Part shown: positions 1-5,491 of the stretch, piece after piece
Numbering within the stretch: the first letter of the stretch is position 1
Layout: each line of letters starts with the position of its first letter
Source of the DNA: JAQVPN01 sp036170435
GTDB lineage: Bacteria; Patescibacteriota; Gracilibacteria; BD1-5; UBA6164
Assembly (NCBI GenBank): GCA_036170435.1
Contig: JAVHPF010000003.1
Coordinates: 1 to 6,003, forward strand
Reading direction: 5' to 3'
Length of the DNA stretch: 6,003 nt
Position numbers and translations under genes: made by a program
Notes under the pieces: model-generated
Database searches by the model: none
Told to the model about the DNA's origin: nothing
The model's input: only the letters and a program-made list of their open reading frames with translations

Positions 1-620
1 AAATTACTAGCCTCCAGCTTTAACCCCGGGGTTTTTAGAACCCTGGGGTTTTTAGAACCCCTATTATCAGAGAATACTGGGTCAGCTATTATTTCAGAAT
101 TTATTCACATAGATTGAAGCAATTCATAGGAATATTTATTTCTTACATAAATTTCTTTGGCAGGAGAAAAAATCTGTTTAACTAATTCTAAATTCTTGAT
201 GTCTTTTGCTACTTCTATACTTACTCAGAAAAAAATTATATCTTTTTTATAATATTCTCGCATTTTTACTCTGAAAAGCCACTGAGCTAAAGGATTTCAA
301 ACAGATTGAATTTCAGAGTCATAAATTATTCAACCTCATCAAATTACTACTTTATCTGCCCATTTTATAGTTTTTGAAAAAGCTATAAAATTTTTAATAT
401 TTCTTAAAATATTTTTTGGATTTTTAATTCAAATAGGAAAATATTCTGCATATTCTACAAAAGAATCATCAAAAAAAATATTCTTTGTATCATATGTAAA
501 AACTTTGAAATTTATATTATTTGAATTATATTTTTCTCTAAGTAGTTCAATTTCGTTTTTTAGAATTAGTTCATCCCCCAAATTTTGGCATCAAACAGAC
601 ATTAAAATTGCTATATTCAT
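1..620 (-). CDS. Polysaccharide pyruvyl transferase family protein (CsaB-like), 5' part, runs off left edge
   Basis: Reading the minus strand from ATG 618-620 with UGA=Gly gives 206 residues without a stop to the window edge. Visible motifs fit the PF04230 family: an N-terminal strand followed by CQNLGDE (residues 11-17, the family's 'NLGDE' turn), ADKVVIGGGG (88-97), FGVS (131-134), a YVRNKYSYELL segment (158-168) resembling the conserved 'R(D/N)..S..LL' helix, and ADPVF (179-183). Eight of 12 glycines are UGA, including three of the GGGG run. Family members move a pyruvyl group from phosphoenolpyruvate to a sugar of a cell-wall or exopolysaccharide; CsaB does this on the glycan that anchors S-layer proteins. 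The exact substrate here is unknown. Family proteins are usually 300-400 aa, so roughly half is visible. After DPVF the frame enters two 17-bp hairpin repeats (28-61), encoding a stretch that does not look like the family, so the gene may be disrupted. No clear Shine-Dalgarno precedes the start. Confidence 0.85.
22..61. repeat. Tandem 17-bp hairpin repeat inside the pyruvyl-transferase frame
   Basis: Two copies of GGGGTTTTTAGAACCC(C/T) lie at 28-44 and 45-61. Each can fold as GGGGTT - TTTAG - AACCCC; the first copy has one mismatch. The preceding AACCCC (22-27) makes a perfect 12-bp palindrome with 28-33. The block is far richer in GC than its surroundings. Because 17 is not a multiple of 3, each copy is read in a different frame, so gain or loss of a copy would shift the frame of the gene. 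Confidence 0.8.
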
Positions 621-646
621 ATTTACTTTGTATTATTAGTTATGAA

Positions 647-690
647 ACCCCTCGCCTCGTTCCTCGGCACTCCCCTTGGAAAGGGGAGAA
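647..690. repeat. GC-rich dispersed hairpin element (copy B)
   Basis: A GC-rich island in AT-rich intergenic DNA. It contains a perfect stem CTCCCCTT (670-677), loop GGA, AAGGGGAG (681-688). The AGGGG of the right arm (682-686) can instead pair with CCCCT at 648-652, enclosing a short GCC/GGC stem (655-657 with 666-668). The same order of parts (C-run, CGCC, spacer, GGCAC, C-run plus TT, loop, AA plus G-run) recurs at 2150-2189. It lies between the pyruvyl-transferase start and the next gene, so it may sit in the leader of the minus-strand transcript. There is no T-run, so it is not an obvious terminator. Confidence 0.65.
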
Positions 691-723
691 ATAGAACAAT
701 ATTTTTAAATTCATTATATTTCT

Positions 724-776
724 TCCCTTTTTATTGAAATGTATCCTTTAGGACAAGGGAAGTCCCCGGAGGGGGA
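724..776. repeat. GC-rich nested hairpin element (copy C)
   Basis: Three stems can be drawn: TCCCTT (724-729) with AAGGGA (755-760); inside it TCCT (744-747) with AGGA (750-753); and next to it TCCCC (763-767), GGAG, GGGGA (772-776). On the minus strand it carries ACTTCCCTTG and CCTAAAGGA, which resemble ACTTCCTTTG and CCTAAAG-like pieces in the block at 2198-2270. It looks like a relative of the other GC-rich hairpins in this window. Function unknown. Confidence 0.5.
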
Positions 777-793
777 TGGGTTTCTTTTTTTTA

Positions 794-822
794 TTTTCAT
801 TTTTTAGACTTTTCACTATAAT
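794..822 (+). promoter_or_regulatory. Probable sigma70-type promoter of the rRNA methyltransferase gene
   Basis: A perfect -10 box TATAAT at 817-822 lies 17 bp downstream of a weak -35 box TTTTCA (794-799; four of six match TTGACA). It stands about 40 bp before the ATG at 862. In such AT-rich DNA a chance match is possible, but position and spacing fit. Confidence 0.5.
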
Positions 823-861
823 AAAAAAAAAATTAATTTTTAAAAGAAAAAATAAAATTAT

Positions 862-2151
862 ATGAATATAATCCTGACAACTATAGCTTGAGTAGAAGCA
901 CTTGCAAAAAAAGAAGTAGAAAAACTTGGTTTTGAAATAATAGAAGTGAAAGATAAACTGATAAAAATTAAATGAGATTTCCAAGAAGTTGCTATGCTAA
1001 ACCTTTGGTCTAGAGTGGCAAATAAAGTTTATATAGAACTAGCTTGTAAAAAAGTAGATAGTTTCGATGATTTATTTGATTTGGTTTCATCAGTTGACTG
1101 GAAATATTATATAAGAGATTATAATCCAATTATAGTAAATGCTGCAACAACTAGATCTAGTCTAGAATCAGAAAAAACTATTCAATCAATTACGAAAAAA
1201 GCAATTGTAAAACAACTTTCTGGAGATGCTATTAGACAAGAGTTATATAATATTCCTGAAATAAGCATACTTGTTTTAATAATAGATTGAGAAGCAAAAA
1301 TCATGTTAAATACTACATGAGAAGCACTTCATAAAAGATGATATAGAGAAAATGCTCTTGAAGCACCAATAAAAGAATCTATGGCTGCAAGTTTAGTTTT
1401 ACTTTCAAATTGGAGTTTCAAAGAAAATTTTTACGACCCATTTTGTGGAAGTGGTACAATTGCTATTGAAGCTGCACTTATTGCTAGAAATATAGCACCA
1501 GGACTTTATAGAAGATTTGCATTTGAAAAATTTGCTTGGTTTCCAAAACATTATATAGAAAATGCTGTAAAAGATGCAGAAGATAAAATAATAAGAGATA
1601 AAAAATATTCTATTTTCGCATCAGATATAAATCCAGAAGCTATAGAAATCGCTAGAGATAATGCTAGAAGAGCTGGAGTAATCGATACCATTAGATTCAA
1701 AGTTGCTGATATCAGAGATTTTGTAGAAAATAGTAGAGCTGTAGATGAATATAGAAAAGAAAAAGAAGCTTCAAGAATAGAATTCAAAAAAGCTTGAGAA
1801 GTAGACCCAAGCGAAAATAAACCAGAAGAAAAAAGAAATTTCTTGGCAAAATATGAAGAAAAAAGTAGATATTCTATTGATGGCGAAGAAGAAAGCTTAA
1901 CTTGAACTTTGGTTTCAAATCCTCCTTATGGGCTTAGATTAGACCAAGATGATATTTATGAAATTCATGATACTATAAATACAATTTTCAAAACAAACAA
2001 AAAATTGAAAGGTTGAATCATCACTTCTTTTGAAGAATTTGATAAAATAATTATGAAGAAATTTTGGAAAACAAGAAAATTATATAATTGAAGAGAACTT
2101 TGTTATTTTTACAGCAAAGCAAATGATAACTCTAGAGGTTATAGAAGATAA
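862..2151 (+). CDS. THUMP-domain class I SAM-dependent RNA methyltransferase (RlmL/YpsC/Trm14 type)
   Basis: A single frame of 429 aa, ATG to TAA, with UGA=Gly (9 of 19 glycines). The N-terminus GVEALAKKEVEKLGFE (residues 10-25) is typical of the RlmL/YpsC family. Residues about 45-150 should form the THUMP RNA-binding domain. The methyltransferase domain shows motif I DPFCGSGT (192-199), followed by AIEAALIARNIAPG as in RlmL, an acidic SAM-ribose site in SDINPEA (D255), AD at 282-283 for the adenine end, and the catalytic NPPYG (353-357), which marks N2-guanine/N6-adenine methyltransferases. Family members methylate a guanine in 23S rRNA; E. coli RlmL makes m2G2445. This protein lacks the second methyltransferase domain of E. 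coli RlmL and matches the shorter single-domain form. A highly charged stretch, roughly 290-345, is inserted before NPPYG. The start was chosen because it precedes the conserved N-terminus; no Shine-Dalgarno is visible. Exact target base is not deducible. Confidence 0.93.
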
Positions 2152-2189
2152 TCCCCCGCCCTTTGGGCACCCCCTTAATAAGGGGGATT
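2150..2189. repeat. GC-rich dispersed hairpin element (copy A)
   Basis: It starts inside the methyltransferase stop codon. Outer arms AATCCCCC (2150-2157) and GGGGGATT (2182-2189) are complementary and enclose a hairpin GCCC-TTT-GGGC (2158-2168). A competing fold pairs the same G-run with CCCCC at 2170-2174, so two alternative structures are possible. Its architecture matches copy B at 647-690 in the same orientation. Confidence 0.7.
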
Positions 2190-2194
2190 TTTTT
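2170..2194 (+). terminator. Rho-independent terminator after the methyltransferase gene
   Basis: A perfect 7-bp stem CCCCCTT (2170-2176), loop AAT, AAGGGGG (2180-2186) is followed by A and seven T (2188-2194). It begins 18 bp after the stop codon. The hairpin is the right half of repeat copy A, so a repeat appears to serve as the terminator. Confidence 0.8.
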
Positions 2195-2197
2195 GTT

Positions 2198-2270
2198 AAT
2201 CCTAAAGTCCCCCTCATCAAGCGGGCGACCAAAGGAAGTGCCTGTGGTATGGCTGAAAGCCGGGGGATTT
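2198..2270. repeat. GC-rich nested hairpin element (copy D) in convergent intergenic region
   Basis: This GC-rich stretch lies between the ends of two convergent genes. CCCCC (2209-2213) can pair with GGGGG (2262-2266), and a perfect hairpin GGCT-GAA-AGCC sits at 2251-2261. Its right end CGGGGGATT (2261-2269) is also a perfect inverted copy of AATCCCCCG at 2150-2158, so copies A and D together form one larger block of about 120 bp bounded by 9-bp inverted repeats. It has no T-run on the minus strand, so it is not a clear terminator for the pilin gene that ends at 2282. Confidence 0.6.
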
Positions 2271-2281
2271 GTTTTATTTTT

Positions 2282-3538
2282 TTATTTTAAATATTTCTTA
2301 AATAAGTAAGTTCTAGAAATATTGTCTTTTACATTATTACAAGAATAATTTTTATAATACTCTAAATTAAAAGTAAAAATCTTTGAAGCTGAAAAATTTA
2401 AATCTAATGATTTTATTGGAGTTTCAAGCAAATAATCAGAATATTTATTGTAAGCAAGACTAGAAAAATCAAAAGGATTTAAATTTGAAATATCTGTAAT
2501 TATAGTTCCAGCTAGATTTACACTTTTTATTTTTCTCTCTAAAAAATCTGAAAATATAATATTTGTTCAATTAAATATTATTCAAGTTGGATAAGATAAT
2601 CATCAAGTTATAGTTTTTAAAACATTATCTGATTTTGTAAGAATATTAGAGTCAGTTCATCATGAATAAGATAAAATTTCTCACGAACCTGAATTCGAAA
2701 TATAAAGAGTTTTTGAAGGCGAATTATAAAATAATCATGTTGGCTCTTTTATAGAATCATATTTATCAAGCAAAGTATATATAGTATTTGACATTGGTGA
2801 AATATATAAAATTCTATCATTTAAAGTATCTGATATAAAAAGAGTGTTATCTCAGTAAGCCAGTCAAGTTGGATTGTTCAAACTTATTCAAGTTCACACT
2901 TGTCCAGAAGCATAATTTTCGTCAAAAATTCAAGCCTTTCAAACAACAATTTGAGGCAAAGTATTAGTATTTGTCCTATCAAATTTCAAAACTGTATTAT
3001 TTAAAGTATCTGAAACATACATATCAGTTAAATTGATTATAAAATCAGTTGGTCAAAAATATGTTCAAGTAAAAATAGTAGTACCACTTAATATTAATCA
3101 AGAAAAAAATGAAGTTTTATAAGATCATTCAATCTCATTATAACCAGAAAACAAATCTGTTGTAATAGATTCAAATGGAACAAAATTCTTTATAATTAAA
3201 TGCTTCGTTGAATCATTATCAGTTCAAGAACAATAAGTACCAGTAAAACTCTGTTCTCAAATATAAGTAAATCCTCATTTTGAGTAATTTCTATTTGCCT
3301 TAAATAGAGCTCAAGTAGAATTCACAAATCAAGTATAATAATTATTTAAAGAATTTAAATTGTTATAAAAACTAGATTTGAAATTATTAAAGTCTAAATT
3401 ATTATCAACTATATTTTTTTGCAAAGTTATATTTTTAACTCAATCAGTAACAAACATACTAATTGATGTCATCAAAACTACTGCTAAACTTATAGAAACA
3501 ATTAATTCAACAAGTGTGAAAGCATTTTTATTTTTCAT
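2282..3538 (-). CDS. Type IV pilin-like protein with NHL-type beta-propeller domain
   Basis: ATG at 3536-3538 opens a 418-aa frame ending in TAA, with UGA=Gly (24 of 31 glycines). Residues 1-29 form a class III (prepilin) signal: short basic leader MKNKNA, then FTLVELIVS with the conserved Glu at +5, then a hydrophobic helix. Cleavage would fall before F7; the residue at -1 is Ala where Gly is usual. From about 165 to 342 there are four NHL-like blades, each with a 'PTG(L/I)' strand and/or 'SD/SN' turn: DMYVSDTLNNTVLKFD (172-187), NPTGLAYGDNTLFISDTLND (222-241), EPTGLFYNSP to LYISNSGSGEILSYSG, and YPTGIIFNGTNIIFSD (316-331). Propellers normally have about six blades, so others are degenerate or absent. 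The protein is likely processed by prepilin peptidase and displayed at the surface, as a minor pilin or pseudopilin carrying a binding domain; this role is inference. It starts 6 bp after the delta'-like gene, suggesting co-transcription. No Shine-Dalgarno is seen. Confidence 0.85.
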
Positions 3539-3544
3539 ATTTTT

Positions 3545-4246
3545 TTATTTAGATTTTAATCTAATTAATATTTTATCAACTTGATATTTGGCAACAACTG
3601 GTTGAGAAATTATTTGATTTAGAGTATTATAAACTAAATCTATATATTCAGTCAAAACTAAATTTTTTTCTATAAAATATATAAATGTTTGCAAAAAAAG
3701 TACATAATCATCTTTTTCTAGTTTCTCACGATAAAAGTAAGAAAAAATATAAAAATCTTTTTCAAAATAAAAATTTTCCAAAAACATATAATATTTTTCA
3801 TCAAAAACTGGAAGAAGAGTTTTTCAAGTCTGAATATGTTGTACTCTAGATAAAATTGTATCTAAAACTTTATTTTCCCCAGAATTTGTCAAAAAAACTA
3901 GATTTCAAAATCCTGGTTCTTCTAGAAATTTTAACATTGCATTTGATGATTCTTCTGTAAATCTAGAAATATTTTCAATCAAAAAAATCTGAAAAATTGA
4001 ATTTGTTTTTATAAAAGATCTCTCCAAATAAGTCCTAATATCTTTCACTTTTATAGATTCAGAAGAATCTAAAATTTTGAATAAATTATTTTTATCTTCA
4101 CCAAAATGAGTAAAAATATCTGAAATTAACTGACTTACATCATAATTTAATTTTTCTAAATCTGTTCCAGTAAACAAAAAAGGAGACAATTCTTCCCTAC
4201 GCTTTATAGATTCTTCAATTTTTGATATTATTTGTTCTTTTTGCAT
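3545..4246 (-). CDS. holB: DNA polymerase III delta' subunit-like protein (clamp loader)
   Basis: ATG 4244-4246 to TAA gives 233 aa, with two UGA glycines (114 and 141). The central part matches the AAA+ clamp-loader delta' pattern: a strand IFQIFLIENISRFTEESSNAMLKFLEEPGF (84-113), where 'FTEESSNAMLKFLEEP' is the family's 'A N ALLK LEEP' block, then LVFLTNSGENKVLDTILSRV (116-135), the sensor-1/'T I SR' segment. Near the N-terminus PFLFTG (22-27) corresponds to the strand leading to the P-loop, but the GxxGxGK(T/S) sequence is missing, as expected for a subunit that does not bind ATP. The zinc-binding cysteines found in many DnaX/delta' proteins are absent. At 233 aa it is shorter than the usual 300 or more, so the C-terminal collar domain is reduced. 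In the cell it would help load the sliding clamp at the replication fork. AAGG lies directly against the start, too close for a standard ribosome site, so the exact start is less sure. Confidence 0.8.
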
Positions 4247-4301
4247 CCTTAGTACTTTTGTATTAATATTTTTTCTATTTTAAGCATAAAACGAAAAAAA
4301 C

Positions 4302-4338
4302 AAAAAAAAATCTTTAATTTTGTAAATTAAAGATTTTT
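4302..4338 (-). terminator. Rho-independent terminator of the 83-aa gene
   Basis: A perfect 15-bp inverted repeat, arms 4306-4320 and 4324-4338 with loop TGT. Read on the minus strand the second arm ends in T's that continue to a run of nine. It begins at the stop codon of the 83-aa gene and separates it from the downstream delta'/pilin operon. The stem is AT-rich but long. It could also work weakly in the other direction. Confidence 0.8.
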
Positions 4339-4588
4339 AAGCTGATTTTTCTTGAGCTGAATTATAATTTGGATTATTTGCGGCCTTCATTCTTTCCTGT
4401 CTTAATGCTTCAACTAATCAAGAGGCATCTATATCTCAACCTAGAATATAAGCAATAGCTCTAGTAAAATCTCAAAATATATTTTCATTTTTCAAACTAG
4501 GCAAAGTAGATAAAAGTTGTACATTAAAACCATCCAATTGAGCTTGAATTTCGTTTTTAGCATTTAATGTATTTATTGCTTCTGCCAT
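4337..4588 (-). CDS. Hypothetical protein, 83 aa
   Basis: ATG 4586-4588 to TAA 4337-4339 with UGA=Gly at codons 39, 51 and 57. Under the standard code the gene is broken, which explains why it is easily missed. The protein starts MAEAINTLNAKNEIQAQL and has a helical, moderately charged character, a middle segment FTRAIAYILGGDIDASGLVEAL (41-62) with a small Gly-Gly turn, and a polar Asn/Gln/Lys tail. It has no signal peptide or membrane segment and I recognise no family. It looks like a soluble cytoplasmic protein. Its reality is supported by a well-formed promoter upstream and a strong terminator directly after the stop, making it a single-gene unit. Confidence 0.75.
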
Positions 4589-4622
4589 ATTAAATTTTGT
4601 TTAATTTCTTAATTTCGTCTTT

Positions 4623-4651
4623 ATTATAACACTTTTTTGTATTTTTTGCAA
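4623..4651 (-). promoter_or_regulatory. Sigma70-type promoter of the 83-aa gene
   Basis: On the minus strand: -35 TTGCAA (4646-4651), 17-bp spacer, -10 TATAAT (4623-4628), about 35 bp before the ATG at 4588. It is placed back-to-back with the plus-strand promoter at 4660-4686; the two -35 boxes are 8 bp apart. Confidence 0.65.
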
Positions 4652-4659
4652 TTTTTTTT

Positions 4660-4686
4660 TGACAATTAGTTTTTTTTTCTTATAAA
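4660..4686 (+). promoter_or_regulatory. Probable promoter of the 137-aa/31-aa gene pair
   Basis: Consensus -35 TTGACA (4660-4665) followed after 15 bp by TATAAA (4681-4686). The spacer is shorter than the usual 17, which lowers confidence. A transcript from here would have a leader of about 50 nt containing TCC-GAAA-GGA, a possible small tetraloop hairpin, at 4703-4712. Confidence 0.5.
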
Positions 4687-4730
4687 CAAAAGACTTTATC
4701 TTCTCCGAAAGGACAAATTAAGGGTAAAGA

Positions 4731-4736
4731 AAAGGA
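4731..4736 (+). promoter_or_regulatory. Shine-Dalgarno site that sets the GTG start
   Basis: AAAGGA lies 6 bp before GTG 4743. An in-frame TAA at 4725-4727 excludes a start further upstream, and the next in-frame ATG is 17 codons later. Most other genes in this window lack such a site. Confidence 0.7.
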
Positions 4737-4742
4737 TTAACA

Positions 4743-5156
4743 GTGGGACATAAAAGTGAGTTTTTAAAAAACCATGGACAAAAAATTGACCAAATGATTT
4801 CGTGCGAAGCCGCTAGAAATACAAGAGCTACAATAATTTTAAAAGAAAAATTTCTCTGTATTTCTGAAGCTGTAAAAGCTATGGAACATGACCAAATGCA
4901 TGAATTTTCAAGTGAAAATGATGCTTTACTTCTCAAAATTGCACAAATTTTGATACCAAAAGAAAATCCAGAAATGAATTTTACCGGTGCAAAAAATGCA
5001 ATTGAAGCAAAAAATGGGAAATTCCGTATCAAACTCGAAACACTTAAATCAATGAAAGCACATGTAAAAGCTTCTTTGCTAAAACGCGTTATTCACTATA
5101 CCCAAAGCGGTGATATTCCGCATAACAGAGTTGGAGAACTCGCGGCAAGTGCATAA
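4743..5156 (+). CDS. Hypothetical protein, 137 aa, UGA-free
   Basis: GTG start with a good Shine-Dalgarno, stop TAA at 5154-5156. I do not recognise the family. The protein is rich in Lys, Ala and Glu and mostly helical in appearance, with few aromatic residues, no signal peptide and no membrane segment. A basic region, KNGKFRIKLETLKSMKAHVK (about 90-109), could contact nucleic acid, but this is speculation. Two cysteines (21 and 39) and several His are scattered and form no recognisable metal motif. None of its glycines is encoded by UGA, and it mixes CGT/CGC with AGA for Arg, unlike the strongly UGA-using genes around it. With the 31-aa frame that follows after 40 bp it forms a unit bounded by its own promoter and terminator. 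It could be a recent arrival or a lineage-specific gene; the sample is small. Confidence 0.7.
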   Translation: MGHKSEFLKNHGQKIDQMISCEAARNTRATIILKEKFLCISEAVKAMEHDQMHEFSSENDALLLKIAQILIPKENPEMNFTGAKNAIEAKNGKFRIKLETLKSMKAHVKASLLKRVIHYTQSGDIPHNRVGELAASA

Positions 5157-5183
5157 ACCACAAACAAAAACAAAAATCCAAAA

Positions 5184-5190
5184 GAAAGGA
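5184..5190 (+). promoter_or_regulatory. Shine-Dalgarno site of the 31-aa frame
   Basis: GAAAGGA ends 6 bp before ATG 5197, the same core and spacing as the site in front of the 137-aa gene. It is the main reason to take the ATG at 5197 as the start rather than an in-frame upstream one at 5110, which would overlap the preceding gene. Confidence 0.6.
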
Positions 5191-5196
5191 CTTACA

Positions 5197-5292
5197 ATGT
5201 CCGCAATTACTCTTCTCTGGCATAAATTTACATCTCTTACAAAAAAGTACGATGATGCAAGTTGGGCCGAACTCTCGTGTATGGGGCATTAG
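5197..5292 (+). CDS. Possible small protein, 31 aa
   Basis: ATG to TAG gives MSAITLLWHKFTSLTKKYDD followed by ASWAELSCMGH. It has a short mixed hydrophobic/basic N-terminal half with two Trp in total, too short and too polar for a clear membrane helix. I recognise no family. Support comes from the strong Shine-Dalgarno and its position as second gene of a promoter-terminator unit. It contains no UGA, and TCC, GCC, CTC and TCG codons are unusual for this DNA. The last codons and the TAG stop lie in the left arm and loop of the terminator hairpin. It could be a genuine microprotein, or a chance frame in a structured 3' end. Confidence 0.45.
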   Translation: MSAITLLWHKFTSLTKKYDDASWAELSCMGH

Positions 5293-5306
5293 CCCCATCT
5301 TTTTTT
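5281..5306 (+). terminator. Rho-independent terminator of the 137-aa/31-aa unit
   Basis: Perfect 7-bp stem ATGGGGC (5281-5287), loop ATTA, GCCCCAT (5292-5298), then C and seven T (5300-5306). It overlaps the end of the 31-aa frame and isolates the unit from dnaK. Confidence 0.88.
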
Positions 5307-5322
5307 ATTTTAAAAATTCAAA

Positions 5323-5349
5323 TTAGCACCAAAGTATAAAATGTGCTAA
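5323..5349 (+). promoter_or_regulatory. CIRCE operator (HrcA-binding site) of dnaK
   Basis: TTAGCAC (5323-5329) and GTGCTAA (5343-5349) are perfect inverted repeats separated by 13 bp. This is the CIRCE layout TTAGCACTC-N9-GAGTGCTAA, with the inner two bases of each arm changed. HrcA is the heat-shock repressor that binds this element in many bacteria, so dnaK should be derepressed on heat or protein stress. The site lies just upstream of the -35 box. Confidence 0.88.
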
Positions 5350-5356
5350 AAAAGAT

Positions 5357-5384
5357 TTGACATTAAAAAAAATCTGAATAGAAT
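5357..5384 (+). promoter_or_regulatory. Sigma70-type promoter of dnaK
   Basis: Consensus -35 TTGACA (5357-5362), 16-bp spacer, -10 TAGAAT (5379-5384). It begins 7 bp after the CIRCE element, so bound HrcA would hinder polymerase. The transcript would have a leader of about 100 nt. Confidence 0.75.
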
Positions 5385-5392
5385 ATCTCCAA

Positions 5393-5446
5393 GCTTAGGG
5401 ATAAAAGACTACAATAATATGATTTAATTAGTCAACCTTCCCTAGC
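5393..5446 (+). other. Predicted stem-loop in the dnaK 5' leader
   Basis: GCTTAGGGA (5393-5401) can pair with TCCCTAGC (5439-5446) with one bulged T, enclosing a second stem GACTA (5407-5411) with TAGTC (5429-5433). It lies between the promoter and the dnaK start. It is not a family I recognise. It may stabilise the mRNA or affect translation. Confidence 0.45.
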
Positions 5447-5491
5447 AACATTATATTAACAAATATTTTAATTTTTAATTATAAAAATCCC

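Noticed and set aside
22..61. CRISPR array
   Set aside because: The repeats are directly adjacent without spacers, only two copies exist, and no cas gene is visible.
748..984. Minus-strand frame of 78 aa
   Set aside because: It overlaps the methyltransferase start and a hairpin repeat, has low-complexity Phe/Lys/Tyr content from AT-rich DNA, and resembles no family.
862..2151. Reading the methyltransferase and other genes as pseudogenes full of stop codons
   Set aside because: Every break is a TGA, never TAA or TAG, and conserved motifs continue in the same frame across each one. The same holds on both strands.
2150..2270. tRNA or structured riboswitch in the convergent intergenic block
   Set aside because: The stems do not form a cloverleaf with tRNA landmarks (no T-loop TTCGA), and the block lies downstream of both flanking genes, where a riboswitch would have no target.
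3378..3584. Plus-strand hydrophobic frame of 68 aa opposite the pilin N-terminus
   Set aside because: It mirrors the pilin signal region, and the minus-strand frame carries a clear prepilin motif.
4718..5032. Minus-strand frame of 104 aa opposite the 137-aa gene, and another at 5089-5298
   Set aside because: They are antisense to frames with better start signals, contain Phe/Ser/Cys-rich sequence typical of antisense reading, and have no promoter or ribosome site.
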